NCBI GenBank assembly: GCA_030737875.1
Contig: CM060910.1
Coordinates: forward strand, 631,209,303 to 631,273,302
DNA: 64,000 nt
Direction: 5' to 3'
From: Allium sativum
Lineage: Eukaryota; Streptophyta; Magnoliopsida; Asparagales; Amaryllidaceae
Shown here: piece after piece, positions 22,200 to 35,713 of the stretch
How the letters are laid out: each line of letters begins with the position of its first letter
Position numbering within the stretch: position 1 is the stretch's first letter
The notes under the pieces: model-generated
Database searches by the model: none
Told to the model about the DNA's origin: nothing
What the model saw: the letters and a program-made list of their open reading frames with translations, nothing else
Translations under genes and position numbers: made by a program

Positions 22200-23810
22200 T
22201 GTGAAAACCCGTAACTTCCCCGTAAAGGAAAGCGGCGGATAGTTCGAGAACAAGCCACAAAAGAACGCACACAGAAGAACATTTCATTGTTATTACAACA
22301 ATTCCATCAGATACAAGAATATACAGAGTATAAATGAATAAATTACATTCGATAAATATCAGAGATTACAATAAATTACATGGCAGTGGAAAAATGTACA
22401 AAACACAACTAGAAGTGATACACGGATACAGAGCTTTCCGAGCATCGTTCCAGCTGTAAATCAGGACCCTGTGAATATAAATCTGCAAAACCAAAACTAC
22501 TAGCTGCCCGTGCGGAAAATAGGGGCACCCAGAGTTTAGGTTAAAACAATAAACTCCAGGTCAGTCATGTGACTGGTGTGAGAACTAAAACAGTTATTAA
22601 TATTGGTTTTAAAGTTAGGTAAATCAAGGGACCACGCCGTATAACACGGAACGGGTTTCCTCCCAAGAATACCCGTGCATAGAACAAACAGCGCAATGCT
22701 AAATAAAGAAAAATGAAGCTGTTATAAGACCCAGGTCCCATCACACAATGCAACGCAAGCCGGAGGATAGGGTTTTCCCTTATAACAGCCAAAGCATGCT
22801 TGATACGTTTAAATCACATTATTTGATACTATTATAAGTGTATAGTGTCAAAACAATTTTCAATCATAAATATCAATCATAGGCGGCATGGGTACCATCT
22901 ATCATGTCGCCATACTAGTTCTACAATTAAAACCGCAATACACGTATTGGAAATTGGATTCCGTCATGAGCCGAGGCAAGGGGCAAGCTCCTCTCCGCGT
23001 TCGAGACACTCTAGCAAATGTCCTAGGACCCCACTATGATCCTTGGATCTTCAGGGCCGGTCCTCTCTTACTTTTGAGGATTAGTTATTCCTGAACACAC
23101 GTTTCCCGGTCCTTACAGACCTATATCCGAGGCGCCTCATATCCAACAACCACATAGGTGAAAAGTATATAAATGTCAGGGCTGGTAGGTCACTGACACC
23201 ACCCTAGCTAGAAAGAAACGTCGTGCTCTCCCTGCAGTCACTATCCCGTTTTTGACTCATACCGAGGTGTGAGGCTCGCGAATTCACGTTATACACAAAG
23301 CTACGCCACATAGGCCGTGCTTTGATCATCAACCACAAGACTTTGCTTTTCAACAGAAGCCCTGATCAATTGCCACTTACGTGTGCCACATTGGCAATTC
23401 ATTCCATGCGACTGATGTCCATCAATATACAACCTCTGAGCTCGTACGTCTCAGAGAAGGGCGTTAAGCAAGAGAATAAATTCTCTGCCGCCAAACAGAT
23501 GTATATTTAATAAAGATCAATCAACACAGAATAAAATCCAATGTCAGACACACAATCCATTTACAAGTTCGTTCTGGGTCTGAACGAAACCGGAGGCACT
23601 TTCCTCGCATATCCATCCATCTCCAAGTACGTCTGGACGATCACCAACTGATTCCCTCATCCTGGGTGTACAGCCCAATCAAGTTCATCAGTAATCACTC
23701 AAACGATGTGAAGACTTCCGGTCTTCAACCACCGTCTTCATCTTCGACATCTCGTCGAATCGGTTATCCAGAATGGGTATAACCCGGCCTTTCTGAATTA
23801 CCCACGTATA
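22200..23810 (-). repeat. Conserved LTR 3' module, copy 4 (element B, 5' LTR)
   Basis: Nearly identical to copy 3 except in the first 75 bases, where the two LTRs differ strongly. Same block order as the other copies. Confidence 0.93.
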
Positions 23811-25008
23811 TGATAAACAAATGTTACACAAACACACAAACGCCTCATTCCAATTCAGAATATTCTTTTATTCACAAAATCACATTCTTAGGGAAAGGTT
23901 CCCATTAATTTTATCCAAGATAAATTCTTCTAAATTTATCCTTTAATCTTCCTTTGGATATCATTTCAAACTAGTCGGGATTAGCGAACCACACCGAAGT
24001 AATTATTTATTTTATTTCCCAATCCCAACCTATACATCCCATGGAGAAAACTGGTAATACTCCACATCTAACACCACGGTATTATCAGTAAAATTAATTA
24101 CCATTTCACGTTCAAATTTAATTAAAGATTTAACTATCGCTTTGGAGAAAAACTGGTGGTACTCCATTCTCGATCACCTTTCAGATTTGATAATTTAAAT
24201 TATCAATTCACTTTTCAATCTAATTAAAGATTCATTAAAACTCCACTTAGCTTTAATCTTTTCAAAAATCAATATCCTGTCTTTAACTGGGTTAAAGAAC
24301 CAATGTCATCTAAAACACGATTCACGATAAACCCAAATCACATTTGATATTAAATACAAGGCTCTGAATAGAAAATATATCGGCTTATATTCAATACCAA
24401 ATTCTGAAACCAACAAATATCGTATTGGAAATAACGATATAAAATATATCTTTCAAATTCCCATAACAATATCTGTATAGTCACGAAATCCAACATCGAA
24501 ATATTCCGAAGATAATTTCGATCCAACTCCAGTCCAATTCACATATTGGGAATATTGGTTATTTTCAAAATCACTTTCAAATTCAATTTATTTATTTCAA
24601 AAATAAATTGATTTTAATTCTAGTTCAAAACTAGTTCATTTCGATAAAAATCTATTTTTATTTTTACAAATGTGGAGTTTTTCACCCCAGTTCTTTCCAA
24701 TTCACATATTATGATTTTACACAAATTATAGATATTTTTAATAATTTTATCAAGGCCCGTACAGTTGATTTCCATCTACGGCCATCGAACTGCACTTACA
24801 GCGACCTTTTCTGAAATTGATTTGGACATAATTCCAAATCCAACCGTTAGATTTCAAATTTCTAATATTCATTGGAAAGCTCTTTTCGATACGAACCCAA
24901 CGGTTCCGGTTTTAGGAGAATCCGACGGTCGGATCTCCCGCAATGTCCGTTTGAAATAAATGGTCGAAATTCACGAACTGCCGCGGCGCAGCGCGTTCTA
25001 TTCAGGCC

Positions 25009-25049
<41 letters not shown>

Positions 25050-26714
25050 TTTCGTCGATTTCCTTTTAAAACGAATTTTATAAATAGTTCTACATTCGTT
25101 TCAAAACAATTTCAACTTCATCTTCAATTTCAAATCGATTTGATTTCAATTCAATTCGAGTTCATTTCAATTCAATTCAAATTCAAATTCGTTTCAATTC
25201 AATTCGAATTTACCTTCTATTTGATTCAATTCGAATTCGTTTCAAATTGATTTCAATTCAATTTCAGTTCGTTTTAAATTTCAATTTCAATTTAATTCAA
25301 TTTGAATTCATTTCTATTTTATTCGAATTCAAATTCGCTTCCTATTCAATTCGAATTTTAATCTAATTCAATTTGAATTTCATTTCAAAATATTTAATTT
25401 TGAAATCACTTTTCAATGTTCATTATACAACGAATAAAATCGATATAAATATCGTTCGCGTCAAAATAACGCATCTCTAATCAACACGGCTTTATATTTT
25501 CAAAACTTCTTTATTCTATCCAACAAATGAATATTTATCCCATTCAACACATGAATCTATATTTCTTTCAACACTCGACTAATCTCAACACATGAGTACT
25601 GTCAACACATCACTATTTTTGTTATGTAAAATATTTTATAAAACTATGGTATCTATCGTTTGATTTTAATTAGACTCCACCGTAAAGTAGATTCTAATCG
25701 TAAATATGATAAAGATGTAATTTTTATTATTTAAAATATTTCACTCAATACATGAATAGTTTCAACCCATAATCATCGTCAACACATGACTATTTTTATA
25801 TTCAACACATGAATTTTCTTTTATAATATTCATTATTTTCCCAATTGGAATGAGGCCCAATCAATCACCATATAATGTTAATTATATGGATTTTCATACA
25901 TCACACGTATATAATAGCATTGAAGAATAATCAACCATCAACCAAAGTGCACTACACTGTATAAGCATCAAATATAGATATCTGACGCTTATAACAGCCT
26001 GTCAATCGACCGATCGACATATTTAATCCATCAGGATGAGTGAACTTCAAATTTCATCCCAACACCCATGTGGGGTTTCAAACAATCAAACACAGATTTT
26101 AGTTGTGCAGTTGGGCGACGTGTAAAATTTATCGACCCAATCGATATCAGTCAAATCAGTGTATATAAACAAATCGGCCGATTTGTTTATAAATATTCAT
26201 TTATCCACTTTCACGTTAAAAATTATATTTTTAACGATAAACGTTTTATTTTAACACATGAATTTCTATTCAGTTCATTTATTCAATAAAATGATATTTT
26301 TATTTTTCTAACATATTTTAGAAAATTTCGGCGGCATAACGGCACGATACTAGAAATGGGACGAGGCCTAGCCTTATCCCCGGTCTAGTGAAGGCCCACG
26401 CCATCCACACATCAATCAAATCCATTCATTTCACCAAACAATTCAATTCAAACCAAATAGACTAACCAACTACACAACCAAACAATTTAACAAACAAGCC
26501 ATCCACGGTCTGTGGATGACGGGTGTCGGGTGCTACTAAACACCGTCTACATCCTAGTATATATATATATATATATATATATATAACTAGAAAAAGAAGT
26601 TTAGAGTGAGAAGTTCTCACCAATAGCTATCCAACTTCACGACACTTCATTTATAGAAATCTTCTTCATTCTCGCCTTTTTATCATCTTCGTTGTCCGTA
26701 GTCACTACATATAT

Positions 26715-27310
26715 AAAAATCACACATTTTTATATTTCGATGTCTTTAAAATAAAAGTCACATTTTTATTTGTTCACTCTCAATTTAAAAATCATATTTT
26801 TACTACGATGTTCAATATATAAAAATCATATTTTTACTACGATGTTCAATATATAAAAATCATATTTTTACTACGATGTTCAATATATAAAAATCATATT
26901 TTTACTACGATGTTCAATATATAAAAATCATATTTTTATATTCACTTCTTCATTATAAAAAAAAATCAAATTTTTATCTTCCTTACCTTATTAAAATTCA
27001 TGTTTTTCTCTTGCCATTCTCTATATAAAGATTTTGCCTTTTCAAATATAAAGTTTTCGCCTTTTCAAATATAAAGTTTTCGCCTTTTCAAATATAAAGT
27101 TTTCGCCTTTTCAAATATAAAGTTTTCGCCTTTTCAAATATAAAGTTTTTATTTTTAATCTTCCACCACAATAAAAATTATATTTTTATTACTCTAATTA
27201 AATAAATAAAAATTATATTTTTATTGTTCTAAAAATATAAAAACTATATTTTTAATATTCTACATAAATAAAAATAATATTTTTACATAGTCTATTATAT
27301 AAAGATCAAA
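26715..27310 (-). repeat. Hairpin array in B 5' LTR
   Basis: Twin of 19130-19700, with 34-bp units near 26800-26940 and five 23-bp units at 27036, 27059, 27082, 27105 and 27128. Dyads are AAAAAT-n-ATTTTT. Confidence 0.9.
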
Positions 27311-27496
27311 AATATTTTACCTCACTCTTCACATAAATAAGAGTCCCATTTTTATAAGCTAATTCATATAGCAAAATCAAATTTTTATTACACAAAAATC
27401 CTACCTTTTTAAATCACAATTCCAATTAAATATTATATATAAAAAAACAGGGATTTAAAACAATTTTTAAATTAGATAAACAAAAAAAAAACTTAC

Positions 27497-27875
27497 TGTT
27501 GGTTGGAGAGGAGGTCTGGGGGACGGAGGGCGTGTCGTTATCGAAGAGAGGGGGGAGAACGGTGGCCAGAGGCGCTCGAGGTGGCGGAGGGTGGAGGCGA
27601 TGGTGGCGCGGTAGGGCTTGGGCACCAGGCGGTGGGGTCCTTCGACGTGGGGGGGGGGGGGGGGGTTCGAGCGTCGGATTGTGCCAGAGGAAAGGGAGGG
27701 GAGGGACAACGGAGCGGGTGCGCCGCCTGAGGGAAGAGGGTTGCGGCGGCCTGGGGGGGGGGCTAGCCAGAGGCGGCGGCGCCACCATCGGAGGAGCGAC
27801 GGCTCCTCCGCCTCCTTTTTTTTTTATTTTTTTATTTTGAAATCGATTTCTGATTTAATCGGGGGGGGGGGGGCA
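27497..27875 (-). other. GC-rich cassette in B 5' LTR
   Basis: Twin of 19864-20245, with G runs at 27649-27665 and 27861-27873. As the 5' LTR copy, this is the one expected to drive transcription. Confidence 0.6.
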
Positions 27876-28800
27876 ACGGGTTTTAAGGAGAGGGGTTTCT
27901 TTTTTTATTTATTTATTTAATTAATTTTCAAAAAGTTGACTTTTACATACGACCCCGAAACGAGGCCCACCGCCTGTCGTCCATAGCTAATTACCCCCAT
28001 TCCGAACACAATGGGATATGTATCGTAGGCTGTTTCGGCTGTTACAATCAGTTTCCATTGAATTTACATTTAAATCGCTATATTGAATTTTAAACGTACA
28101 TTTCAATTTACCGGGGCCACATACTAACCAGAAAAATTTCAGAAAAATATTTTCTAGCTTCGTATTGACGATACGGTCCTAACAAAACAAGTTTCGTCGA
28201 ATTCTGAGACCGTTTGAAAAATGACCAATTTCCAGTCGATTAAAATCAACTGAAACTGGTCAAACGCATTTTCCTTTGCCATGCTCACATATTGATTCGA
28301 AAAATTATGAAATTTGGAATCTAGCAATTATTTGACATCACGGACCCACCAAACTGGTTTCGTCGAAATCCGAGGTCGTTTGCAAAATGCCTATTTTTAA
28401 GGGCCTGAATTCCATAGCGACTGTTCAGAATTTTCAACTGGGCATATCTTTTGATTCCCGCTATGAAATTTCGATTTTTCGGATTCGTTGGAAAGATATT
28501 ATCAATTATATCCTAATGTTTTTGGTTTCACTAAAATCCGAATTGTTTTGCACCCGGTATGTTAAATTGAAGTTTGAAATCGAATTATCGAACTACTGCG
28601 CCATTTTCAATTCTATTAATAATTATATATAATTATTTTATTCTAACGACGACGTATATAATATATACGTCGAATTCCATTCAAAATAAATTTTACGTCG
28701 ATATTATTTAAAATAATCCATTTTAAATGTTCAAAATTCGCTAAAATTGCCAAAATAAAAATTTTAAACTGGCTCAGAATTTCCGGGTTGTTACATCAAT

Positions 28801-29512
28801 AGGGCCTTGGTATTAGAACAATTCGGCAATAGTGGTGGGCTACATTTACTTATTATTAATAATAGTTTTATATATTGATAGGATACTATGTTATCCATTA
28901 ATTTGTGAATTCATACAAAACTAAAAAGGACGGGTTGTTTTTGAAATGGTTCAAAATTAAGTTTTAACTGCTTATTACATATGGTACTTGAAATTCTACA
29001 TGTCCAAAGATGTTATTTCCTCTTAAATACGTTTGTATGGAATAAGATTACCCGAGTAAAATTCATATATTTTGATATATGTAAAATAAAACTAAATATT
29101 GTTCACCACTACAAGTTATAAATTCCCTTTAAAAGAAAATTTTGTTATATTTTGTCATGGTGACGTCTTCCAATAATATACTCATCACTGTCCAAGATCA
29201 ATGGTTGTAACTAACGCCAAAGCGTTGTGCACCTTTTATTTTGGTTATATGTGATGGAGTAAAATGTGGTGCTCCAACCTATTATTGGGACTGGCTTAAC
29301 TAGGCTGCATAATACGATTATGGCCTTAGAGACAAAAGCATGAATTATTCTACATTTTGAGCAAATGAATAATACTGAACAAAATGTTGAACATGCGATC
29401 CAAGAGTTATATAGACGATATAATTGACATAAGATGTCTACCTAAAAGGTTGTGTTTTGAGTTTAGCCAAAGCTAGGTCAAGGCATGATTAGATATGGAT
29501 CTTGGAACACCG

Positions 29513-29553
<41 letters not shown>

Positions 29554-31638
29554 GATATGTATATATAAACAGAGGGATGTTAATTTTAGTGGGAGCGTAT
29601 TTTAGTTTAAATAATACATTTATATTAATATAAATTTTGATTGTCAAAATTTTATATTTTATTAAATGAATATTAAGAATCAGTCATTATTTATTATCTA
29701 TTGTAGATATTAAATAATAAATAACTCCGATAATTTAAATTCCTTAAGAAGGATAAATTGAATTAAATCGAATTTCTTGACTAACATTGAAATTTTGAGG
29801 ACTGTCCTCGAACAAAATTAAATGTAATTGTTTTAGAAATAAAGAGAGGATCTAAAATAAGTTAAAATATGATTTCAATTAAATAAGATATAAATGTTAT
29901 AATAATCTACTTATACATTTCTAGTATCAGATACTAGATATGAACAACATAAGTGTATGTGAATTTACAGAAATTTCAAAATAAGTGGAAATCTGATAAA
30001 ACGACAAGTGGACTTACAATTGGAAATGAAGCAAATGTTGCTAGATTATCCATTGGAAGTTCATTCTTGTTGTATATAATGGCTTAATAAATAAATAAAT
30101 AATTGTTATAATGAAATCCCACTTAAAATAAATGTTATAATATATCTTGTTCAGACAAGTTTGAATTTCATTTGTAATAAAAGAATAATTGTTATTCATT
30201 TTATTTAAATGAAATATTGTATGGAATTTCACAAACAGTTAATGATATTTGTAAATCCTTAACTATAATGTACTTGACATTGATAATGACTGGATTAAAT
30301 TTAGTGATTTATATCCAATGTACCTTTAGTATTGCCAGTTATCTCAGTAAACAAGAAAGTATATCAAAACTCCATAATGATGGAATTTTGAAATCAACTG
30401 ATTTCGAATCATATGAAGAATACAGATCTTGTTTATTAGGCAAAATAACTAAATCACCTTTCACTTGACGCAGTGAATGAGTGATAATATTGGGTCTCAT
30501 ACATAATGATGTATATGAAGCAATGGATACATAAACTAGAGGTAGGTTTTATTACTTCATCATATTTACTGATGATATCAGTAGATACAGATATGTGTAT
30601 CTTATGAAACATATATCAGAATCCTTTGAAAAGTTCAAAAGAATTCAAAGTGGAGATAGAAACCAATTTTAAAAGAAAATAAATACTTTTCGAACAGATC
30701 GAAAAGAATATTTAAGCCAATTAATTAATGACTGTCCATATGAGTTTGAAATTGTTTCATAACTTACTCCACCTAGAACACCATATTGAAATGGTGTATC
30801 TGAAAGGAGTAATCACACCTTATAAGATATGGTACGACCAAGATAAGTCATATAGATCTTCCAATAAATTAAATTTAGAACAATTCCATTTAAATCCCGC
30901 TAAAACGATTTTAAAGAAGCCATATAAGATATGGACTAGGAAATTTCCTAGTTTGTCTAATTTAAAGATTTGGGATGTAAGGCGTTTGTTAAATGTCCCT
31001 CCTCTGATAAGACCAAACCCAAATCAAATAATTATTTTGTGTAATATCCATAAGAAACAAATGGATATTATTTCTATAAATCCTCTGAGAATAAAACATT
31101 TTATTGCTCGAATTGGTATTCATTTTAATGGAGATCTAGTCTCTAAGATAACGATGGGAATGAAATAGAAATCGAAATGTCTCGAAAAGCACATAATGTC
31201 ATTGAATCTTGTATAGACAAGAAATTGAATGGGAGTGACACAATAATTCTTATGTTATTTGATAACACATTAATTATTGTGAATAATATTAGTTTAAAAA
31301 CAAGAAATAAATACTGATTCTAAGGAAGAAAATGTTTGGATTAAGAAGTTCATGATTAACTTATTTCATTGTAGATCCAATGATATAAGTTGCGATAACA
31401 ATGTGGCTGATGCTCAGGCCTAAAACCTTAAACTCACTATTAATCCAAACATATATTTAAGAAATATAATTCCTATGTGAAGTTGTTCACAAAGGAAATG
31501 AACATATCTGCAAAGTAACAAACGTTGTAATGTTGCAGACCTACTGAATTAAACTCTATCGCAGCAGAAGTTTAATAGTCACACTAGTTTCATAAGTATA
31601 CGATACGTGAATGATTGACTCTAGTGCAAGTGGGAGAT
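28801..31638 (+). pseudogene. Decayed copia pol (integrase and RNase H remnants)
   Basis: Continues the copia interior after element B. Up to about 30200 it is AT-rich with no recognisable frame; (AT)n lies at 29512-29551. From about 30380, shifted frames read as a copia integrase: CLLGKITKSPF near 30430, FTDDISRYRYVYLMKH at 30565-30612, a TPPRTPYWNGVSER-like stretch near 30763-30805, and PYKIW near 30919. Reverse transcriptase is missing. An RNase H-like remnant (VWIKKF near 31335, then CDNN) is at about 31290-31440. PPT AAGTGGGAGAT at 31628-31638 abuts the 3' LTR. Many stops and frameshifts: non-functional. Confidence 0.82.
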
Positions 31639-33070
31639 TGTTAGAGTTTATTCCCTAGAGGCAATCCATTTGATGAGATTGATAACAATGTTGTTGTTAT
31701 TATTTTATTTGGAATAAAATAATATTCTATTATATTATAATTACTGCGTAATATAAATATTAATATAATAGAAGTCCTTAGAATAATAATACGGAATTAT
31801 ATAGTTTAAGTAAGACTGAACTTGAGATTATATAATGTAATAAGTATTATAATTCTTGAAAGTCCCTAGTCGAGTTTTATTGTTTATACAGGACAACAAT
31901 AAAGCGTTGAGACTAGTATATTGATTGACTGATGATCACATCTCATTGATCATTAATATAGGTGATATTAAAGTCGAGATATAAATACGTATTAGAGAAT
32001 AGTGTATTGGGCTGACCCACCGTGAGATATCTACATGGAATATAATTAACAGTATCATAAGTTATTCTCATAGTGACAGTGATGTAATGGTCCTCAGACC
32101 TGAAATCATTATAATTTTATTCGAGGATATTTGTGTTTTGATATCATCTAAAGTTATTTCGTAACAGAGTAATGATAACGGTGATTATTGGATATATCTA
32201 GAATCGAATATAAATTATGAATGATCAAGATGGAATTTAACCCTACGATATATTCGTAGTGATATCCATGGCCCTCTTGATTAAGTGAGACTGTGAAATG
32301 CATGGCCGTGCTCAAATATTGATTTGTTTTAAACAGTCTACTCATCGATCAAGAAAATCGGATTAAATTATAACGAGAATGATACGATCCTTGCCTCCAG
32401 TTTAATCCTGGATATATTGGTTAAAAGGATTATATTGCATTGATACACTGGTCACGGAAAGGTTGTATCGAATCATTGATCTTATTATAACTTGGGTAGC
32501 AGCGACGTATTGCTAGATGCCAATCACTGTTTATGATTTAAATATGATTTAAAATCATTGCTAACGTTGTAATAACCTATGGGGTCACACAACAGAGCGT
32601 TATAAAATAGAAATTATTTTGGACAAATAAAATATCAATACGTTGATATTTTATTCGAAGTTGGAATGGGCTTTCGTTATGGATCCTAATTTTATGGTTA
32701 ATTAACACTTTATAAAGGAACACACACTTCCATTTATAAAAGTGCGGCTAACCCTACAATTGGGTTAGATGAGATCTAAAACAACACCACCGAAACCCTC
32801 ATCTCCAATATTCCTTAATAATGGCGGCTAGCACCGGTTTTATAGTCTTCCTTGACGATCAAAAGGAGGAAGCGCTCTAGTGGATAACCATGGAGGCATG
32901 GCGGTTGACGTGCTAATGACTCGGTCCATCGTCATCTACAACTTCGAATTCGAGGTTTCAACGAGGGTTAGGTAAGATTTAATTTCGATTTACTAATAAT
33001 CGCAAGATCCAGTTATAAATAGATCTGATTTATAATTCTAGGGTTTCGATTATTATCCTGAAACCCAACA
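31639..33070 (+). mobile_element. Copia 3' LTR (1,432 bp)
   Basis: Begins TGTTAGAGTTTATTCC directly after the PPT and ends GAAACCCAACA. Its last 200 bp match the 5' LTR remnant at 7612-7808. A TATA box (TATAAAGG) lies at 32711. The right flank TATAG is the expected TSD; the left one is outside the window. Confidence 0.93.
32711..32718 (+). promoter_or_regulatory. TATA box of copia LTR
   Basis: TATAAAGG about 360 bp before the LTR end, followed by a CTAACCCTAC word. Consistent with a U3/R border near 32740. Confidence 0.5.
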
Positions 33071-33340
33071 TATAGTGTATGGAGATGGAGAAATGATTAA
33101 TTTTGGAGAAAACAACTTAAAAGGATATGTGCTCAACATCGACAATGTCGATAATTTAAAACTCTTACTATTTCTGATGTTAATCTAGTTAGAAATTTAA
33201 AACATAACTTATTTAGTATAAGTCATTTACGTAATAAAGGTTACATGATTATATTTGAAAAAGATAAGTGACACATCGAACATAATAATTCAAATATTAT
33301 ATTTGAAGGAATTAGAAAGAAAAATATGTAGCATCTAAAT
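33071..33340 (+). pseudogene. Older copia fragment (pre-integrase region)
   Basis: Broken frames read GYVLNIDNVDNL, then LFSISHLRNKGYMIIFEKDK and NIIFEGIRKKNM. This matches the stretch between protease and integrase in copia polyproteins. It contains stops and a frameshift. It appears to be the target that the copia element at 33070 inserted into; its other half would lie left of the window. Confidence 0.7.
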
Positions 33341-33344
33341 TACC

Positions 33345-35303
33345 CCTAGAGGGGGGTGAACATGGTCTATTGTAGTTTGGTGGAATAAAAATTATCACAG
33401 CACAGATCATAGCAGTATAAATTAATGTAGAAAATAAACGACACAGAATTAACCCAGCTTCGGCAAACCCCTGCCTACGGCTGCATTCCCCAAGGTTTAT
33501 GCAGAGTGTTAAAACAAATCCCACATACAACACCTATACACTCGTGACCCCTCGCAATTGTTCTAATCCTAAGCTCAAAACCCTGTACCGATCACTAACC
33601 TTAAGATCAAATTTCCCCGAATTACAAACCCATAATTCGTAAACCCTAGTTCAGAAAAACTAGAAAACCTATGCAAGAGTTTTCAAAAGAAATTACAACT
33701 TAAAAACAAAAATCCCCTTAGTTTAACATAAAAATTGTCGGCCCCTTTTTATTTCTTTGTCACTTGAAAATGTTGGCTTCCTCTCTTTGACTTCAATAGT
33801 GACCGAAAAGCAAAATTATGGTTTTTGCTTCTCCTACTCCAAATCACGACTTTAAAAAAATGAACGATTAAATTCTCTGATGCTTCGAAGCAATTACTCT
33901 CTGGTCATTTGATTTGGCTTTGAGGATGATCGAAAATACGAATAATTGTGAGTTGCTCTGATTTGTTTTCTCGATTGAATTGCTTTGATTTTCGATACTA
34001 TAGACAGTGATGAATGGGTGTAATATATAGGGTTCTCAAACCTTTGATTTCTATGATTTCACCCATAGATTTAGTCTTGATATTTGCGTGATTTATACTT
34101 GTTGAATTGCCGTGAATGCCCAATTGATTCTTGCAATTTTATGGAATGTCTTGAAATCGTAAATTCATTCTTACCGAATATAACATGTTTGAATGATTTT
34201 TGGGAAGAATTGAAACCGTGAATCTAAACTTGCCACAATTAACACCTTTGAATATGTTGATATTTTCATGTGGGATTTTCCTGTGTTGAAATTTGTTTAC
34301 TCCTTGCTTGAAATAACAACTTGCTGTTAAAACTCCATTCGATTTCAAGAAAAAAAATCTTGCCAATTATAATATTGCAGTCTTGGAAAGCTTAAAAAAA
34401 TCAACCTGCTTCTTGGTTGTGTATTATTGCACTATGTACACTAAGACAATTTTCCAATTTTGCAATCATGTGTGTTAAATCTTACTGCCTTGCTTGCACC
34501 ATTTTCATGCACTTTGTTTCACTTGACTATATATTTTCGACTTGGACATGTCCATTATATTGTTGCACCTATGTGACCTGGTGCATGTCATTGTTGTTCA
34601 GTTGCACTTTGTAGCATTTCTTTGTGTGCCTAGAGCTACCTTAGTTTGTTGTATACATGTATATATTGCTTCATCCCACTGTGCTACTAAAATGACCCTT
34701 TGGACTTAGCACTTGTATCTTTAGCTCTCCATGTGACATTCGACCATAACTTGGGATTACATTTACAGTGGCTTTGTGGCATGTTGTCCGATGTGTTACT
34801 TGAGTTTGTACGTTTGTACTGCTTCATATTTATGTACGTTGTCGCTCCCTGACTTGTTCCATATGCATGCTATGTTGTTACACACTTGGACCTGAAACTT
34901 CATTTCTCGACATCCCTTCTTGACCATGCTTGTTATCTCCAGTTGTAGTTGTGTACATTTGCATTGGTTTTTCTGGCTTGTGCAAATGAGACTGGCTTGA
35001 TATGTGCATGTCTTTGCTTATTTGCTTGTGTACATTGCCCCTTTGTCTTTTTGCTCCTTTGTTGCATCTGTTGCATTACTGGCCCTTGGCAGACCTGACA
35101 CACATGTGTGTGCACTACCATGTTCATGTCCATCATTACCATGTTCAGTTGCACGTATGCCCAGTTTTGCTCCTTCATTTTCCCATGCTGCATATGTTTC
35201 CATTTGTACATAGGCACTTTATTCTTGCAGCTCACTTGCTTTAACTTGGAGCATTGTGTCTTGCTTGGCTGTTGGCATGTTGCTTTATACACACACACAT
35301 TAC

Positions 35304-35337
<34 letters not shown>

Positions 35338-35713
35338 CCATATGTGTGTGAGTGTTGCATGTGCATGATGCTTCTTCGTAGTTTGTTGACCATACATAAG
35401 TAGTTGGCCTGTTTTGAGTTTGACACTTGTGTGATGCTAGTCCACTTGAAATTCTCCATGTCGACCTTCTTATTTACGCACTTATATCTTGTACATATCT
35501 GTTTGAAATAAAGCCCTATTTGCTTGAATTTGAAATATGTGTTTGCACGCGCTAATTCTTCAGATTTGAATTTGTGCATTCTTTGAAGCTGCATTGAAAT
35601 GTTTTTGTGTGCCATACTATGTTTGGCTAGTGCACATAAATTTGCCTTCCTTATTTGTCTTGTAGCCTTGTTACTTATTACATGAATTGGTTTTGTACCT
35701 GTTCACCTGAAAA
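33345..35713 (-). mobile_element. Unclassified repeat, possibly a minus-strand LTR fragment
   Basis: Begins with the palindrome CCCCTAGAGGGG (33347-33358). Read on the minus strand this is a CACCCCCCTCTAGGGG end that recurs in plant dispersed repeats. A minus-strand TATA-like CTATATATTACACC lies near 34030-34045. 33560-34400 is AT-rich. 34410-35690 is T-rich with repeated TTGCAC and CATGT words. No coding region I trust; the frames at 34933-35397 and 35241-35615 are low-complexity. PBS and PPT not found. Confidence 0.35.
35288..35345. repeat. Compound (AC)n-(CATA)n-(AT)n microsatellite
   Basis: ACACACAC, then CATACATACATA, then an AT run inside the T-rich region. Confidence 0.9.

Larger units (their letters stand above)
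14632..28795 (-). mobile_element. Element B: non-autonomous giant-LTR retrotransposon (14,164 bp)
   Basis: Complete element in minus orientation, flanked by the perfect 5-bp TSD TCAAT (14627-14631 and 28796-28800). LTRs are 14632-21166 (3') and 22200-28795 (5'). The interior is only 1,033 bp and has no coding region, just a PBS and a PPT. The PPT context (GGGGACGAAAAG, then TTTTAAGTGGGGGAGA) is that of Tekay/Del chromoviruses, so an autonomous chromovirus probably supplied the enzymes. LARD elements are also non-coding but usually have more interior than this. It inserted in the copia interior. Confidence 0.95.
22200..28795 (-). mobile_element. Element B 5' LTR (6,596 bp)
   Basis: The minus strand starts TGTAACAACCCGG at 28795 and ends GGGTTTTCACA at 22200. 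Same order of parts as the 3' LTR. Size differences come from the 23-bp repeat (five copies here from 27036, three in the other LTR), the AT run near 25015-25040 and the homopolymers (a 13-base G run at 27861-27873 against 20). Between about 22700 and 23750 I saw roughly a dozen substitutions against the 3' LTR, so insertion was fairly recent. Confidence 0.95.

Noticed and set aside
34933..35397. 154-codon minus-strand frame
   Set aside because: It crosses a microsatellite (Ile-Tyr repeat) in a skewed block; composition explains it and the opposite strand is also open.
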